Assembly (NCBI RefSeq): GCF_006334915.2
Contig: NZ_VDMA02000008.1
Location: 248,001-312,000 of the forward strand
Reading direction: 5' to 3'
From: Microbispora catharanthi
Lineage (GTDB): Bacteria; Actinomycetota; Actinomycetes; Streptosporangiales; Streptosporangiaceae
DNA: 64,000 nucleotides
The position numbers were made by a program, and so were the translations under genes. Shown one piece after another: positions 26,209 to 34,230 of this stretch. Under the pieces are notes generated by a model, which had not been told where the DNA came from, ran no database searches, and saw only the letters and a program-made list of their open reading frames with translations. Within the stretch, counting starts at the first letter, position 1. Every line of letters starts with the position of its first letter.

Positions 26209-26538
26209 ATGGCGGACGAGATCACCGCGGGCAGGAACGCGGCGCGGGCACTGGCGGCCAGGACGCCAGGCTGGATGGTCTGGTACGGCGAGCGCACCGG
26301 AAACTTCTGGGCCGTCCCCCGGGCCGGGACCGCGATCGTGCCCCGCATGCTGGAGGCGCCGACGGCGGACGACCTGGAGAACGAGATCCGGCAGGCCGAG
26401 GGCCGCCCCGCGCGGGAACAGGCGCAGGAGAAGCCGCAGCCCGGACAGCCGGAGAGGGCGCGGCAGGGGACGGCGGAGGCCGCCCGGCACCGCCGGTCGG
26501 CCGAGGCGCCGGATCCCCGGATCCCCGTAGGACGCTGA
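26209..26538 (+). CDS. small actinobacterial protein with WMVWYGERTGNFWA core
   Basis: A 109-residue cytosolic protein. The N-terminal half has an aromatic core (GWMVWYGERTGNFWAVPR) that I have the impression of seeing in short actinobacterial proteins; no function is known to me. The C-terminal half is a disordered Gln/Glu/Arg-rich tail. CGGGAGG lies 6 nt before the ATG. It converges on the GH42 gene with 13 bp between stops. Confidence 0.6.
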   Translation: MADEITAGRNAARALAARTPGWMVWYGERTGNFWAVPRAGTAIVPRMLEAPTADDLENEIRQAEGRPAREQAQEKPQPGQPERARQGTAEAARHRRSAEAPDPRIPVGR

Positions 26539-26551
26539 CCGCGCGTCGCAC

Positions 26552-28468
26552 CTATAGGGGCACGACGACGTACCCGCCGGGGTCGAGCCTGCCGTCGACG
26601 GGCTTGCCGGTGATCAGGTCGGTGCCGTCGACCGGCACGGGCTGCTCGTCCTCCGTGTGGTTGATGGCGAAGATACGGTCCCGCTGCCGCACGACCTCGA
26701 CGCCGGGGGTGCCGCTCCCGGCCAGCCCGGCGTGCGCGAGGACGCGGGCGTAGCCGGGGTCGTCGAGCCGCGTCGAGACGTACCATGCCGTGCCGCCGCC
26801 GAGGCGGTGGCACGTGACGGCGGGCCCGCCGCCGGGGTAGCGGGCGACCGTTTCGGCCCCGTCCAGGTGGACGACCTCGCTCCACACCGTCGCGCGGCCG
26901 AATTCCGGCAGTTCGATCGCGTCGGCGAGCGGGCGGAACTCCTCCACGCGGATGCCGAGGATCTCGCGCAACGCCCCCGGGTAGCCGCCCAGCCTGATCC
27001 GGGGGTGCTCGTCGGCGATCCCGCTGAAGAACGACACGACGAGCGTGCCGCCGCCCTCCACGTACGCCGCGAGGTTCCGGGCGGCCTCGTCGGAGATCAG
27101 GTAGAGGCTCGGCACGAGGACGGCCCGGTACGCCGACAGGTCGTGCGACGGATGGGCGAAGCAGGCGGCGAGGCCCTGCCGCCACAGCACCCGGTGGGCC
27201 TGCTCGGCGGCCGCGAGGTAGTCGATCTCGGCGGACGGCAGGCCGGGCCCCTGGACGGCCCACCACGCCTCCTCGTCCCACAGGATCGCGACCTCCGCCT
27301 CGACGACCGGCGGCCCGTCGAGTGGCCCGTCGAGCGGCGCGGGGACGCGCTTCAGCGCCTCGCCCAGGGCGCAGATCTCACGGAAGACGCGGGAGTCGGG
27401 GCCGGTGTGCGGGACCATGCCGGGATGCCACTGCTCGGCACCGCCGCGGGAGGCTCGCCACTGGAAGAACATCGCGCCCTTCGAGCCCCGGGCGACGTGT
27501 TGCAGGCTGTGCCGGGCGATCTCGCCGGGCTCCTTGGGCGACGTGCGCGGGCCCAGAACATACCCCGTGGCCTGCTCCATCAGCAGCCAGGGCCGCCCGC
27601 CCGCCCACGATCGGGCCAGGTCGGCGGCGAAGGCGGTCTGCTCGGCCGCCGCCATGCCCTGCCCCGAGGGATAGTCGTCGATGGCGACCAGGTCCACCTC
27701 GCGCGACCACTTCCAATGGTCGACGCAGGCCCAGCCGGCCAGCACGTAGTTGGTGGTGACGGGCACCCCGGGGGTCGCTTCGCGAAGCAGGTCGCGCTGT
27801 TCGGCGAAGTGGGCGAGCATCTCGTCGGAGACGAACCGGCGGAAGTCGAGCGCCTGCGCCGGGTTGGGGAGGTACTGAGTCGCCCGGGGCGGGGTGATCT
27901 GCGCCCAGTCGGAGTAGTGCTGGCCCCAGAACGCGGTCGTCCAGGCGTCGTTCAGCGCGTCGAGGCCGCCATACCGCTTCCGCAGCCAGGCCCGGAACGC
28001 CGCGGCGGCGTGGTCGCAGTGGCAGGGCGTGCCGTACTCGTTGTGCACGTGCCACATGGCCAGCGCGGGGTGGTCGCGGTAGCGCTCGCTCAGGGCGCGG
28101 GTGATCCGCGACGACGCCTCGCGGTACGCCGGGGCGCTCACGCAGTAGGTGTCGCGGCTGCCGTGCGTGAGCCGTACGCCGTCCCGGGTGACGGTGAGCG
28201 CGTCGGGGTGCGCCAGGGAGAACCACGGCGGGGGAGAGGCGGTCGGGACGGCCAGGTCCACGCCGATCCCGCCGTCGGCGAGCAGGTCGAGCACCCGGTC
28301 GAGCCAGCCGAAGGTGTAGCGGCCCTCGGACGGCTCCAGCCGCGACCAGGAGAAGACGCCGACGGTGACGAGGGTGACCCCGGCCCGGCGCATGAGCGCG
28401 ACGTCCTCGGCCCAGACCTCCTCGGACCACTGCTCCGGGTTGTAGTCCCCTCCGTACCACAGCCGCAT
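26552..28468 (-). CDS. beta-galactosidase, glycoside hydrolase family 42
   Basis: A 638-residue, apparently cytosolic enzyme without signal peptide. It opens with LWYGGDYNPEQW, typical of GH42. The acid/base is Glu144 in WHVHNEYG and the nucleophile Glu298 in LLMEQATGYV. Cysteines of the CHCDH block match the zinc cluster seen in some GH42 enzymes. A trimerisation domain and a small beta domain follow. It should cleave beta-galactosides or alpha-arabinosides taken up by the adjacent importer. A hairpin separates it from the permease genes, so it may depend on read-through or its own promoter. Confidence 0.9.
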   Translation of the reverse strand: MRLWYGGDYNPEQWSEEVWAEDVALMRRAGVTLVTVGVFSWSRLEPSEGRYTFGWLDRVLDLLADGGIGVDLAVPTASPPPWFSLAHPDALTVTRDGVRLTHGSRDTYCVSAPAYREASSRITRALSERYRDHPALAMWHVHNEYGTPCHCDHAAAAFRAWLRKRYGGLDALNDAWTTAFWGQHYSDWAQITPPRATQYLPNPAQALDFRRFVSDEMLAHFAEQRDLLREATPGVPVTTNYVLAGWACVDHWKWSREVDLVAIDDYPSGQGMAAAEQTAFAADLARSWAGGRPWLLMEQATGYVLGPRTSPKEPGEIARHSLQHVARGSKGAMFFQWRASRGGAEQWHPGMVPHTGPDSRVFREICALGEALKRVPAPLDGPLDGPPVVEAEVAILWDEEAWWAVQGPGLPSAEIDYLAAAEQAHRVLWRQGLAACFAHPSHDLSAYRAVLVPSLYLISDEAARNLAAYVEGGGTLVVSFFSGIADEHPRIRLGGYPGALREILGIRVEEFRPLADAIELPEFGRATVWSEVVHLDGAETVARYPGGGPAVTCHRLGGGTAWYVSTRLDDPGYARVLAHAGLAGSGTPGVEVVRQRDRIFAINHTEDEQPVPVDGTDLITGKPVDGRLDPGGYVVVPL

Positions 28469-28498
28469 GCACGTGCCCTTCTTTCGGATGGAGGCCGG

Positions 28499-28534
28499 CG
28501 ACGCCCCGCCGGTGGGAGGTGCGGCGGGGCGTCG
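28499..28534 (-). terminator. hairpin between transporter operon and GH42 gene
   Basis: CGACGCCCCGCC (28499-28510) pairs perfectly with 28523-28534 around a 12-nt loop. It lies 33 bp after the permease stop and 30 bp before the GH42 start. It should reduce GH42 expression relative to the transporter. Confidence 0.7.
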
Positions 28535-28566
28535 GTCCGTGGGGTGGAGCGTCCGGGGGAAGGGGG

Positions 28567-29478
28567 TCAGCCCTTGATGGCGCCGATGATGACGCCCTTG
28601 GTGAAGTGACGCTGCACGAACGGATAGATGATCAGGGCGGGCAGCACGGCGATGGCGACGATGGCCATCTTGATCGCAAGGGTCGGCGGCGCGACGTGGC
28701 CGAAGCCGTTGACGCCGACGGTGGCCGTGGGCAGGGGGTTGGAGTCCACGACGTACGACCGCAGGATCAGCGCGAGCGGCCACTTGCGGGTGTCGTCGAT
28801 GAACAGCATGGCGTTGAACCACGCGTTCCAGTAGCCGACCGCGTAGAACAGGCCGATGACCGCCGTGACCGCCTTCGACAGCGGCAGCACGATCCGCCAC
28901 AGGATGCGGAACTCCCCGGCGCCGTCGATGCGGGCGCTGTCGAGCAGCTCGCGCGGGATGTTCATGAAGAACGCGCGCAGCACGACGACGTTGAACGCCG
29001 ACACGGCCGACGGCAGGATCAGCGACCAGTACGAGTCCTTCAGCCCGAGCGAGGCCACCATCAGGTAGGTCGGGATCAGGCCGGGGAAGAACACGAACAT
29101 CAGCAGCACGCAGAACAGGATCGGCCGGTGGAACAGCGTCCCCGGCCGCGACAGCGCGTACGCCCCGAGGACGCTCACGCCGAGGCTGACCGCGGTGCCC
29201 GCGACGGTGACGCCGGTGCTGACCAGCACCGCGCGGCTGACCACGCTGTCGGAGAAGATCTGGCGGTACGCGTCGAACGTGATGCCGTCCGGCACCAGCA
29301 CCAGGCCGCCGGCCCGGTTCACCGTGTCGGCGGACGACAGGCTGGTCAGCACGATCGTGTAGAGCGGCAGCAGCACGGCGAGCGCGATGAGCGCCAGCAC
29401 GCCGCCCTTGCCGATCCGGCCCGCGGCCGATCCCGGCTCCTCCCAGGGCGCGAGCCCGGACACCTTCGTCTTGCTCAT
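28567..29478 (-). CDS. carbohydrate ABC importer permease (CUT1, MalG/LplC type)
   Basis: A 303-residue inner-membrane permease with six predicted helices. The conserved cytoplasmic EAA-like loop reads IPRELLDSARIDGAGEFRILW. It pairs with the upstream LplB-type permease, overlapping it by ATGA. The long periplasm-facing segment and similarity to LplC/YtcP point to oligosaccharide uptake. The real start is ATG 29478; the open frame further 5' is a shadow of the neighbouring gene. Confidence 0.9.
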   Translation of the reverse strand: MSKTKVSGLAPWEEPGSAAGRIGKGGVLALIALAVLLPLYTIVLTSLSSADTVNRAGGLVLVPDGITFDAYRQIFSDSVVSRAVLVSTGVTVAGTAVSLGVSVLGAYALSRPGTLFHRPILFCVLLMFVFFPGLIPTYLMVASLGLKDSYWSLILPSAVSAFNVVVLRAFFMNIPRELLDSARIDGAGEFRILWRIVLPLSKAVTAVIGLFYAVGYWNAWFNAMLFIDDTRKWPLALILRSYVVDSNPLPTATVGVNGFGHVAPPTLAIKMAIVAIAVLPALIIYPFVQRHFTKGVIIGAIKG

Positions 29479-30482
29479 GATCGCGAATACACCCCCCGCT
29501 CGCCCAGGGCGTGCGCCACCCGGTTGGCCACCAGGATGAGCGCGAGCCCGACCAGGCCCTTGAACAGCCCGGCCGCCGCGCCATACCCGAAGTCGCCCGT
29601 GCGCAGGCCGGACCAGTAGACGAAGGTGTCGAAGACCTCCGACACCTTGCTGCCGACCGCGCCGCGCTGCAGCATGAACTGCTCGAAGCCGACGTTGAGC
29701 GCGTCGCCGAGCCGCAGGATCAGCAGCAGCACGATGACCGGCCGCAGGCCCGGCAGCGTGATGTGCCACATCCGGCGCCACCGGCGGGCCCCGTCGACCG
29801 CGGCGGCCTCGTACAGGTTGGGGTCGATCGTGCTGAGCGCGGCGAGGAACACGATCGTGCCCCAGCCGGCGTCCTTCCAGACCGTCTCCGCGGTCACGAG
29901 CAGGATGAACGTGTCGGAGTTGGTCATCCAGTCGATGCCCGCGTGCCCGTGGTCGCGCAGGATCTGCGCGATGAGGCCGGCGCCGCCGAACATCTGCTGG
30001 AAGATCGCGACCACCAGCACCCACGAGAAGAAGTGGGGCAGGTAGACGACGCCCTGGATGAAGGCCCGCAGCCGCCCGGAGACCACGCTGTTGAGCAGCA
30101 GCGCGAGCGCGATCGGCACCGGGAAGTAGAAGACGAGCTGGAACGCGGTGATACCGACCGTGTTCACCACCGCCCGGATGAACTGCGGGTCGCCGAACAG
30201 CTGGGCGAAGTTGGTGAAACCGATGATCGGGCTGCCCAGGATGCCGCCGCTGAACGGGTTGTAGTCCTGGAAGGCGATGACGTTCCCCAGCGCGGGGACC
30301 CACCAGAAGGCGGTGACGATCACCAGCATCGGCATGGCCATGACCAGCAGCGGCCAGTCCCGGCGCAGCCGCGCCGCGAAGGAGTCCCGCCGCGTGTCCT
30401 TCTGCGCGCCGACGGCCGGTCCGGCCTGGGTCGCCCCGGGCCGGACCTCCGTCGCGCTCCTCGTGTCCGCGTCGGCACTCAC
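29475..30482 (-). CDS. carbohydrate ABC importer permease (CUT1, LplB type)
   Basis: A 335-residue permease with about six helices after a charged N-terminal tail. LIRxxGIxWMTNSDTFI-like sequence and the loop DPNLYEAAAVDGARRWRRMWH (the EAA motif) identify the LplB/YteP group. GTG 30482 overlaps the stop of the binding-protein gene (GTGA), and its own stop overlaps the next permease start. No ATP-binding gene is present, so a shared MsiK/MsmX-like ATPase encoded elsewhere is expected. Confidence 0.9.
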   Translation of the reverse strand: MSADADTRSATEVRPGATQAGPAVGAQKDTRRDSFAARLRRDWPLLVMAMPMLVIVTAFWWVPALGNVIAFQDYNPFSGGILGSPIIGFTNFAQLFGDPQFIRAVVNTVGITAFQLVFYFPVPIALALLLNSVVSGRLRAFIQGVVYLPHFFSWVLVVAIFQQMFGGAGLIAQILRDHGHAGIDWMTNSDTFILLVTAETVWKDAGWGTIVFLAALSTIDPNLYEAAAVDGARRWRRMWHITLPGLRPVIVLLLILRLGDALNVGFEQFMLQRGAVGSKVSEVFDTFVYWSGLRTGDFGYGAAAGLFKGLVGLALILVANRVAHALGERGVYSRS

Positions 30483-32143
30483 AGCCGCCCGTTCTCCCTG
30501 GCGACCTTCATGTAGAACTCGCGGGCCTCGTTGCCGCCCTGCTCCTGCCAGTCCTTGACGATCTGTGCCCACTCCGAGACCGGCCGCTTGCCGCGGAAGA
30601 TCTCGTTCATCTTGTCCTCGGTCGGCTGGGTCAGCCCGGCCATCTTGGACGGTCTTTCGACCCGGACGCCGACGAACGGGTCGTTCTCCAGGTATCGCGA
30701 GGCCGTCTGCTCCCAGCCGTGGTAGGCCTCGACGTAGCCGGGATACTGGTTCTCGGTGATCGCGCCGGGCCGTCCGGACAGGAACAGGTACGTCGGGGCG
30801 ACCTCCTTGCGGCCGAGCGCGGTCTGCTGGACCTGCCCGTCCTTCAGCGTGAAGTGCTTGCCCTCGACGCCGTTGTTGATCAGGTCGTACTCCTGCGTGC
30901 CGTACGGCGCGGAGCACCAGTTGGCGATGCCGAGCAACTCGCGGGTGCGGGCGTCGCCGAGGCCCTTCCTGATGAAGCAGAACATGCCGGCGGGCTCGTT
31001 GCGCCACACGATGACCTTGCCGCCCGGATGGGCCGGGTAGGGGTCCACGGCCCGCACGTCGATCTTCGGGGTGCTGGGCAGGTAGCGGCCGAGGATTTCG
31101 TGGATCGCGCCGAGCCCGTCCTTGTACATGACGAGCTGCCCGGTGCCGAAGGGCTCCTTGTGGTCGGCGAACTGGTTCGCCACGACGTCGGGGTGGACGT
31201 ATCCGGCGTCGAACAGCTTGGTCATGAGCTCGATGGACTGCAGGAACTCCGGCGTCTCGTACTTGTAGATGAGCGTGCCGTCGGGCTGCTTGCGCCACTC
31301 GCGCGGGGCGCCGAACGCCCGCTGGACCTCCTGGTCCATGCCGCCGAACGCCCAGCGCTTCTTCTTCGGGTTGGTCAGCTCCTTGCCCAGCGCGAGCAGG
31401 TCGTCGGCGCTCTTGGGCGCGGACAGGCCGAGCTCGTCGATGATGTCCTGGCGGGCGATCGTGGCGAACGGGTAGGGCGCGTTCTGCCACGGGATGCCCT
31501 GGAGCACGCCGCCGAACACGCCGTACGTCCACGCGGCGGTGTCGTAGTTGGCCAGCAGCGGGAACTCCTTGGCCTTGTCGCCGGCCAGATAGGGCGACAG
31601 GTCGGCGAAGAGCTTGTTGGCCGCCTCGGTGAAGTGGGCGATGGAGTCGATGTTCCAGCCCGGGATCTGGATCATCTCGGGGACGTCGCCGCTGGCGAGC
31701 AGGGTGTTCAGCTTGTCGACGTAGGTGTTGCCGTCGGAGATGTTGAACCGGACGACCCCGCCGAGCCGCTCGTTGACGGCGTCGTAGTAGGAGTTCTCGC
31801 CGAGGCCGGGAGGGACGGTGCCCCACAGCGGGGTCATCGCCTTCACCTCCGTGCCGCTGGTGATCGGCTTGGCGGTGACGGCCTGGACCATCGTGCCCGG
31901 CCTGGTCAGGAAGCCGGGTTCGACGAATTCGCTGCCCGGCAGGTCGGGCGTCAGGCCGGTCACCTGGAACGGCACGCGGGTGGGCACGAGGCCCTTGAGC
32001 TTGTCGGCGGCGACGGCGGTGCCCTTGGACACTTCCTTCTTGGCCGCGCAGCCGGTGAGGCCGGCGGCGGCGAGCGCGCCCGCGCCGACCATCCCGAGGA
32101 ATCCGCGGCGGCTGGTCAGGGGGCCGCCGGGGGGTTGGCTCAT
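30479..32143 (-). CDS. Tat-exported solute-binding lipoprotein of the CUT1 importer
   Basis: A 554-residue extracellular binding protein. The signal has a twin-arginine motif (TSRRGFLG) and a lipobox LTGC, so it should be Tat-translocated and lipid-anchored. Its large size fits the LipO/YtcQ subgroup that binds longer oligosaccharides. It is the first gene of the transporter operon and the most strongly expected to be expressed. A GGGAGG lies 9 nt before the ATG, and a cluster of palindromes lies just upstream. Confidence 0.9.
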   Translation of the reverse strand: MSQPPGGPLTSRRGFLGMVGAGALAAAGLTGCAAKKEVSKGTAVAADKLKGLVPTRVPFQVTGLTPDLPGSEFVEPGFLTRPGTMVQAVTAKPITSGTEVKAMTPLWGTVPPGLGENSYYDAVNERLGGVVRFNISDGNTYVDKLNTLLASGDVPEMIQIPGWNIDSIAHFTEAANKLFADLSPYLAGDKAKEFPLLANYDTAAWTYGVFGGVLQGIPWQNAPYPFATIARQDIIDELGLSAPKSADDLLALGKELTNPKKKRWAFGGMDQEVQRAFGAPREWRKQPDGTLIYKYETPEFLQSIELMTKLFDAGYVHPDVVANQFADHKEPFGTGQLVMYKDGLGAIHEILGRYLPSTPKIDVRAVDPYPAHPGGKVIVWRNEPAGMFCFIRKGLGDARTRELLGIANWCSAPYGTQEYDLINNGVEGKHFTLKDGQVQQTALGRKEVAPTYLFLSGRPGAITENQYPGYVEAYHGWEQTASRYLENDPFVGVRVERPSKMAGLTQPTEDKMNEIFRGKRPVSEWAQIVKDWQEQGGNEAREFYMKVARENGRL

Positions 32144-32158
32144 TGGTGCGATCCTCCC

Positions 32159-32211
32159 GGAAACGAGTTTCCATTTAGTTCGTCAATTGACCAAACAAAT
32201 TAACCGGTTAA
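32159..32211 (-). promoter_or_regulatory. three abutting palindromes upstream of the importer operon
   Basis: GGAAAC-GA-GTTTCC spans 32159-32172. A 28-bp imperfect dyad spans 32173-32200, centred on GTCAATTGAC (32182-32191), with 11 of 14 pairs matching. TTAACCGGTTAA lies at 32200-32211. The CG-centred third element looks like a LacI-family operator, and the second resembles sites of ROK/GntR-type repressors. They lie 16-68 bp before the binding-protein ATG, where repressors would block the promoter. Confidence 0.6.
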
Positions 32212-32309
32212 CGGGTCGGCGACAAGATTCGATGAAACGTTCATCGCCGTCGCGGGATCGCTCGTACGGGCGATCCGCCGATCCCCCGGGCTGGCGATAC
32301 TGAGGCGTT

Positions 32310-33458
32310 GTGTCACTCTCGTCCCTGAAGACCCGATTGCAGAGCCGATTGCGGCGCCGGTTACGGAGCCTGCCCCCGCCCGTCGTGGACGCGGCCCTCG
32401 TGCTGGCGGTGCTCGCCGGGCAGTCCGCGCCCTTCCTCTTCACCCAGCCCGGTCCGGGCCGCCCGCCCTGGACCGTCGCCGAGTATCTGCCGGTGCTCGG
32501 GGCCTCGATCCCCCTGTTGTGGCGGCGCCTCGCGCCCGTCACCTGCCACGTCGTCGTCGCCGCCTCCATGGGCTGGTACGCGTTGTACGACCCGGTCCAG
32601 CCCGCGCAGCCCATCTGGTACGGCTCGCTCGTCGCGATGTACACGGTCGCGGAGAAGAGCCCGCCCGTGCGCCGTTACCTGTCGGGGGCGTTCGTCGGCC
32701 TGGGCTTCCTCATCCAGACCGGGCCCGTCACCACGGCGCGCGGCGTGGTCCTGTGGGCCGGCGCGTACGCCGTCGGCCGGGCCGCCGCGATCCGGCAGGC
32801 GTACGCCGCCGAGCTGGAGGCCCGGGCGGCGGAGCGGGAGCGGGCCAGGATCGCCCGCGACATGCACGACATCCTCGCGCACGCGGTCAGCCTGATGGTC
32901 GTGCAGGCCGAAGCGGGCCCGGTGGTCGTGCGCAGCGACCCCGACCGGGCCGAGAAGACCTTCGACGCGATCGCGGCGGCGGGCCGGGACGCGATGGCGC
33001 AGCTCAGGCGGATGCTCGGAGTCCTCAAGGAGACCGAGGCGTCCCGGGACCCGCAGCCGACCCTCGGCAGGCTGCCCAACCTGGTCGCCGCGGTCTCCGC
33101 GACCGGGCCGCGCACGACGCTCACCGTGCGGGGGCGGCCGCGGCCGGTCCCTCCAGACCTCGACGTCGCGGCCTACCGGGTCGTCCAGGAATCGCTCACC
33201 AACATCGTCAAGCACGCCCGGGCCGCGTCGGCGACCGTGGCGGTCGACTGGGAGGACGACGCTCTCGTGATCACTGTCACCGACGACGGACGCGGACCGG
33301 GAACGCCGAACCCGGCGGGCGGAGGCAATGGACTGATCGGCATCAGGGAACGGGCCGCCGCCTGCGGCGGTCAGGCCGCCTTCGGCCCGGGGCCGGACGG
33401 CACCGGCTTCCGGGTCCGCGTACGGCTCCCGCTGGTGGCGACGGCGGTGGCCCGGTGA
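32310..33458 (+). CDS. sensor histidine kinase, HisKA_3 type
   Basis: A 382-residue membrane kinase. Four to five helices occupy the first 150 residues, then ARIARDMHDILAHAVSL with phosphoacceptor His186, then an HATPase_c domain (LTNIVKHA, DDGRGPG, GNGLIGIRERAAACGG). GTG 32310 follows a GAGG. It overlaps the regulator gene by GTGA. The adjacent serine hydrolase or the divergent sugar importer are possible targets, but nothing in the sequence decides this. Confidence 0.88.
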   Translation: MSLSSLKTRLQSRLRRRLRSLPPPVVDAALVLAVLAGQSAPFLFTQPGPGRPPWTVAEYLPVLGASIPLLWRRLAPVTCHVVVAASMGWYALYDPVQPAQPIWYGSLVAMYTVAEKSPPVRRYLSGAFVGLGFLIQTGPVTTARGVVLWAGAYAVGRAAAIRQAYAAELEARAAERERARIARDMHDILAHAVSLMVVQAEAGPVVVRSDPDRAEKTFDAIAAAGRDAMAQLRRMLGVLKETEASRDPQPTLGRLPNLVAAVSATGPRTTLTVRGRPRPVPPDLDVAAYRVVQESLTNIVKHARAASATVAVDWEDDALVITVTDDGRGPGTPNPAGGGNGLIGIRERAAACGGQAAFGPGPDGTGFRVRVRLPLVATAVAR

Positions 33459-34117
33459 TCAAACCGAGGATCAGGGTAGTGGTGGCCGACGACCAGGAAC
33501 TCGTCCGCGGCGGGTTCGCGATGATCCTCGACGCGCAGCCGGACATCGAGGTCGTCGGCGAGGCGGGCGACGGCCGGGCCGCCGTCGAGGCCGTGCTGGC
33601 GCTGCGGCCCGACGTCGTGCTCCTCGACATCCGGATGCCGCACATGGACGGCATCGAGGCCGCGGGCGTCATCGCGGCCGAGACCGGCTGCAAGGTGGTC
33701 ATGCTGACCACGTTCGACCAGGACGACTACGTCTACGACGCCCTGCACGCGGGGGCCAGTGGCTTCCTACTGAAGGACGTGCGACGCGACGACCTCGTGC
33801 ACGCCGTACGCGTCGTCGCGGCGGGGGAGTCGCTGCTCGCGCCCTCGGTCACCCGCCGCCTGATCAGCGACATGGTGAGCAGGGGGACGCGTCGCCTGGA
33901 GCCGACCGGCCTCGACGCGCTGACCGCCCGCGAGCGGGAGACGCTGGAACTACTCGGCCGGGGGCTGTCAAACGCGGAGATCGCCGAACGCCTCGTCGTC
34001 AGCGAGCACACGGTGAAGACGCACGTCAGCAACGTGCTGTCCAAGCTGGGCCTGCGCGACCGGGTGCAGGCGGTGATCCGCGCCTACGAGTCGGGGCTCA
34101 TCCTTCCCGGGAGCTGA
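33455..34117 (+). CDS. LuxR/NarL-family response regulator
   Basis: A 220-residue regulator with Asp58 in VLLDIRMPHMDG as phosphoacceptor and Lys in GFLLKDV, and a LuxR-type DNA-binding domain (LTARERETLELLGRGLSNAEIA, VSEHTVKTHVSN). GTG 33455 overlaps the kinase stop. It is followed by a GC palindrome that can end the transcript and by a 10-bp-arm dyad that might be its binding site. Confidence 0.9.
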   Translation: MIKPRIRVVVADDQELVRGGFAMILDAQPDIEVVGEAGDGRAAVEAVLALRPDVVLLDIRMPHMDGIEAAGVIAAETGCKVVMLTTFDQDDYVYDALHAGASGFLLKDVRRDDLVHAVRVVAAGESLLAPSVTRRLISDMVSRGTRRLEPTGLDALTARERETLELLGRGLSNAEIAERLVVSEHTVKTHVSNVLSKLGLRDRVQAVIRAYESGLILPGS

Positions 34118-34119
34118 AT

Positions 34120-34133
34120 CCCCCGCGCGGGGG
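34120..34133 (+). terminator. short GC palindrome after the response regulator
   Basis: CCCCC-GCGC-GGGGG immediately follows the stop codon. The stem is short and has no U-tract, so it may only partly terminate. Confidence 0.45.
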
Positions 34134-34140
34134 AGAAGGA

Positions 34141-34162
34141 AGATCGCCGATGTCGGCGATCT
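34141..34162. promoter_or_regulatory. perfect dyad with 10-bp arms before the serine hydrolase gene
   Basis: AGATCGCCGA and TCGGCGATCT are exact reverse complements separated by TG. The element lies 69 bp before the serine hydrolase ATG. It is either an operator, possibly for the upstream two-component regulator, or the second part of a terminator. Confidence 0.5.
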
Positions 34163-34230
34163 CCGCGAGGGGTCCGTCCAGAAACGATGGGGTCGTCCCC
34201 AAACGAGATCCCCGTCAAGGAGCATGAGAT

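Noticed and set aside
26552-29584. A 1010-codon frame that would extend the GH42 enzyme at its N-terminus
   Set aside because: The extension is antisense-like low-complexity sequence over the permease gene; GH42 sequence starts exactly at MRLWYGGDYNPEQW (28468).
28567-30303. Apparent 578-codon permease fusion
   Set aside because: Only the part from 29478 downward is permease; the rest is an out-of-frame reading of the LplB-type gene, and the ATGA overlap marks the real start.
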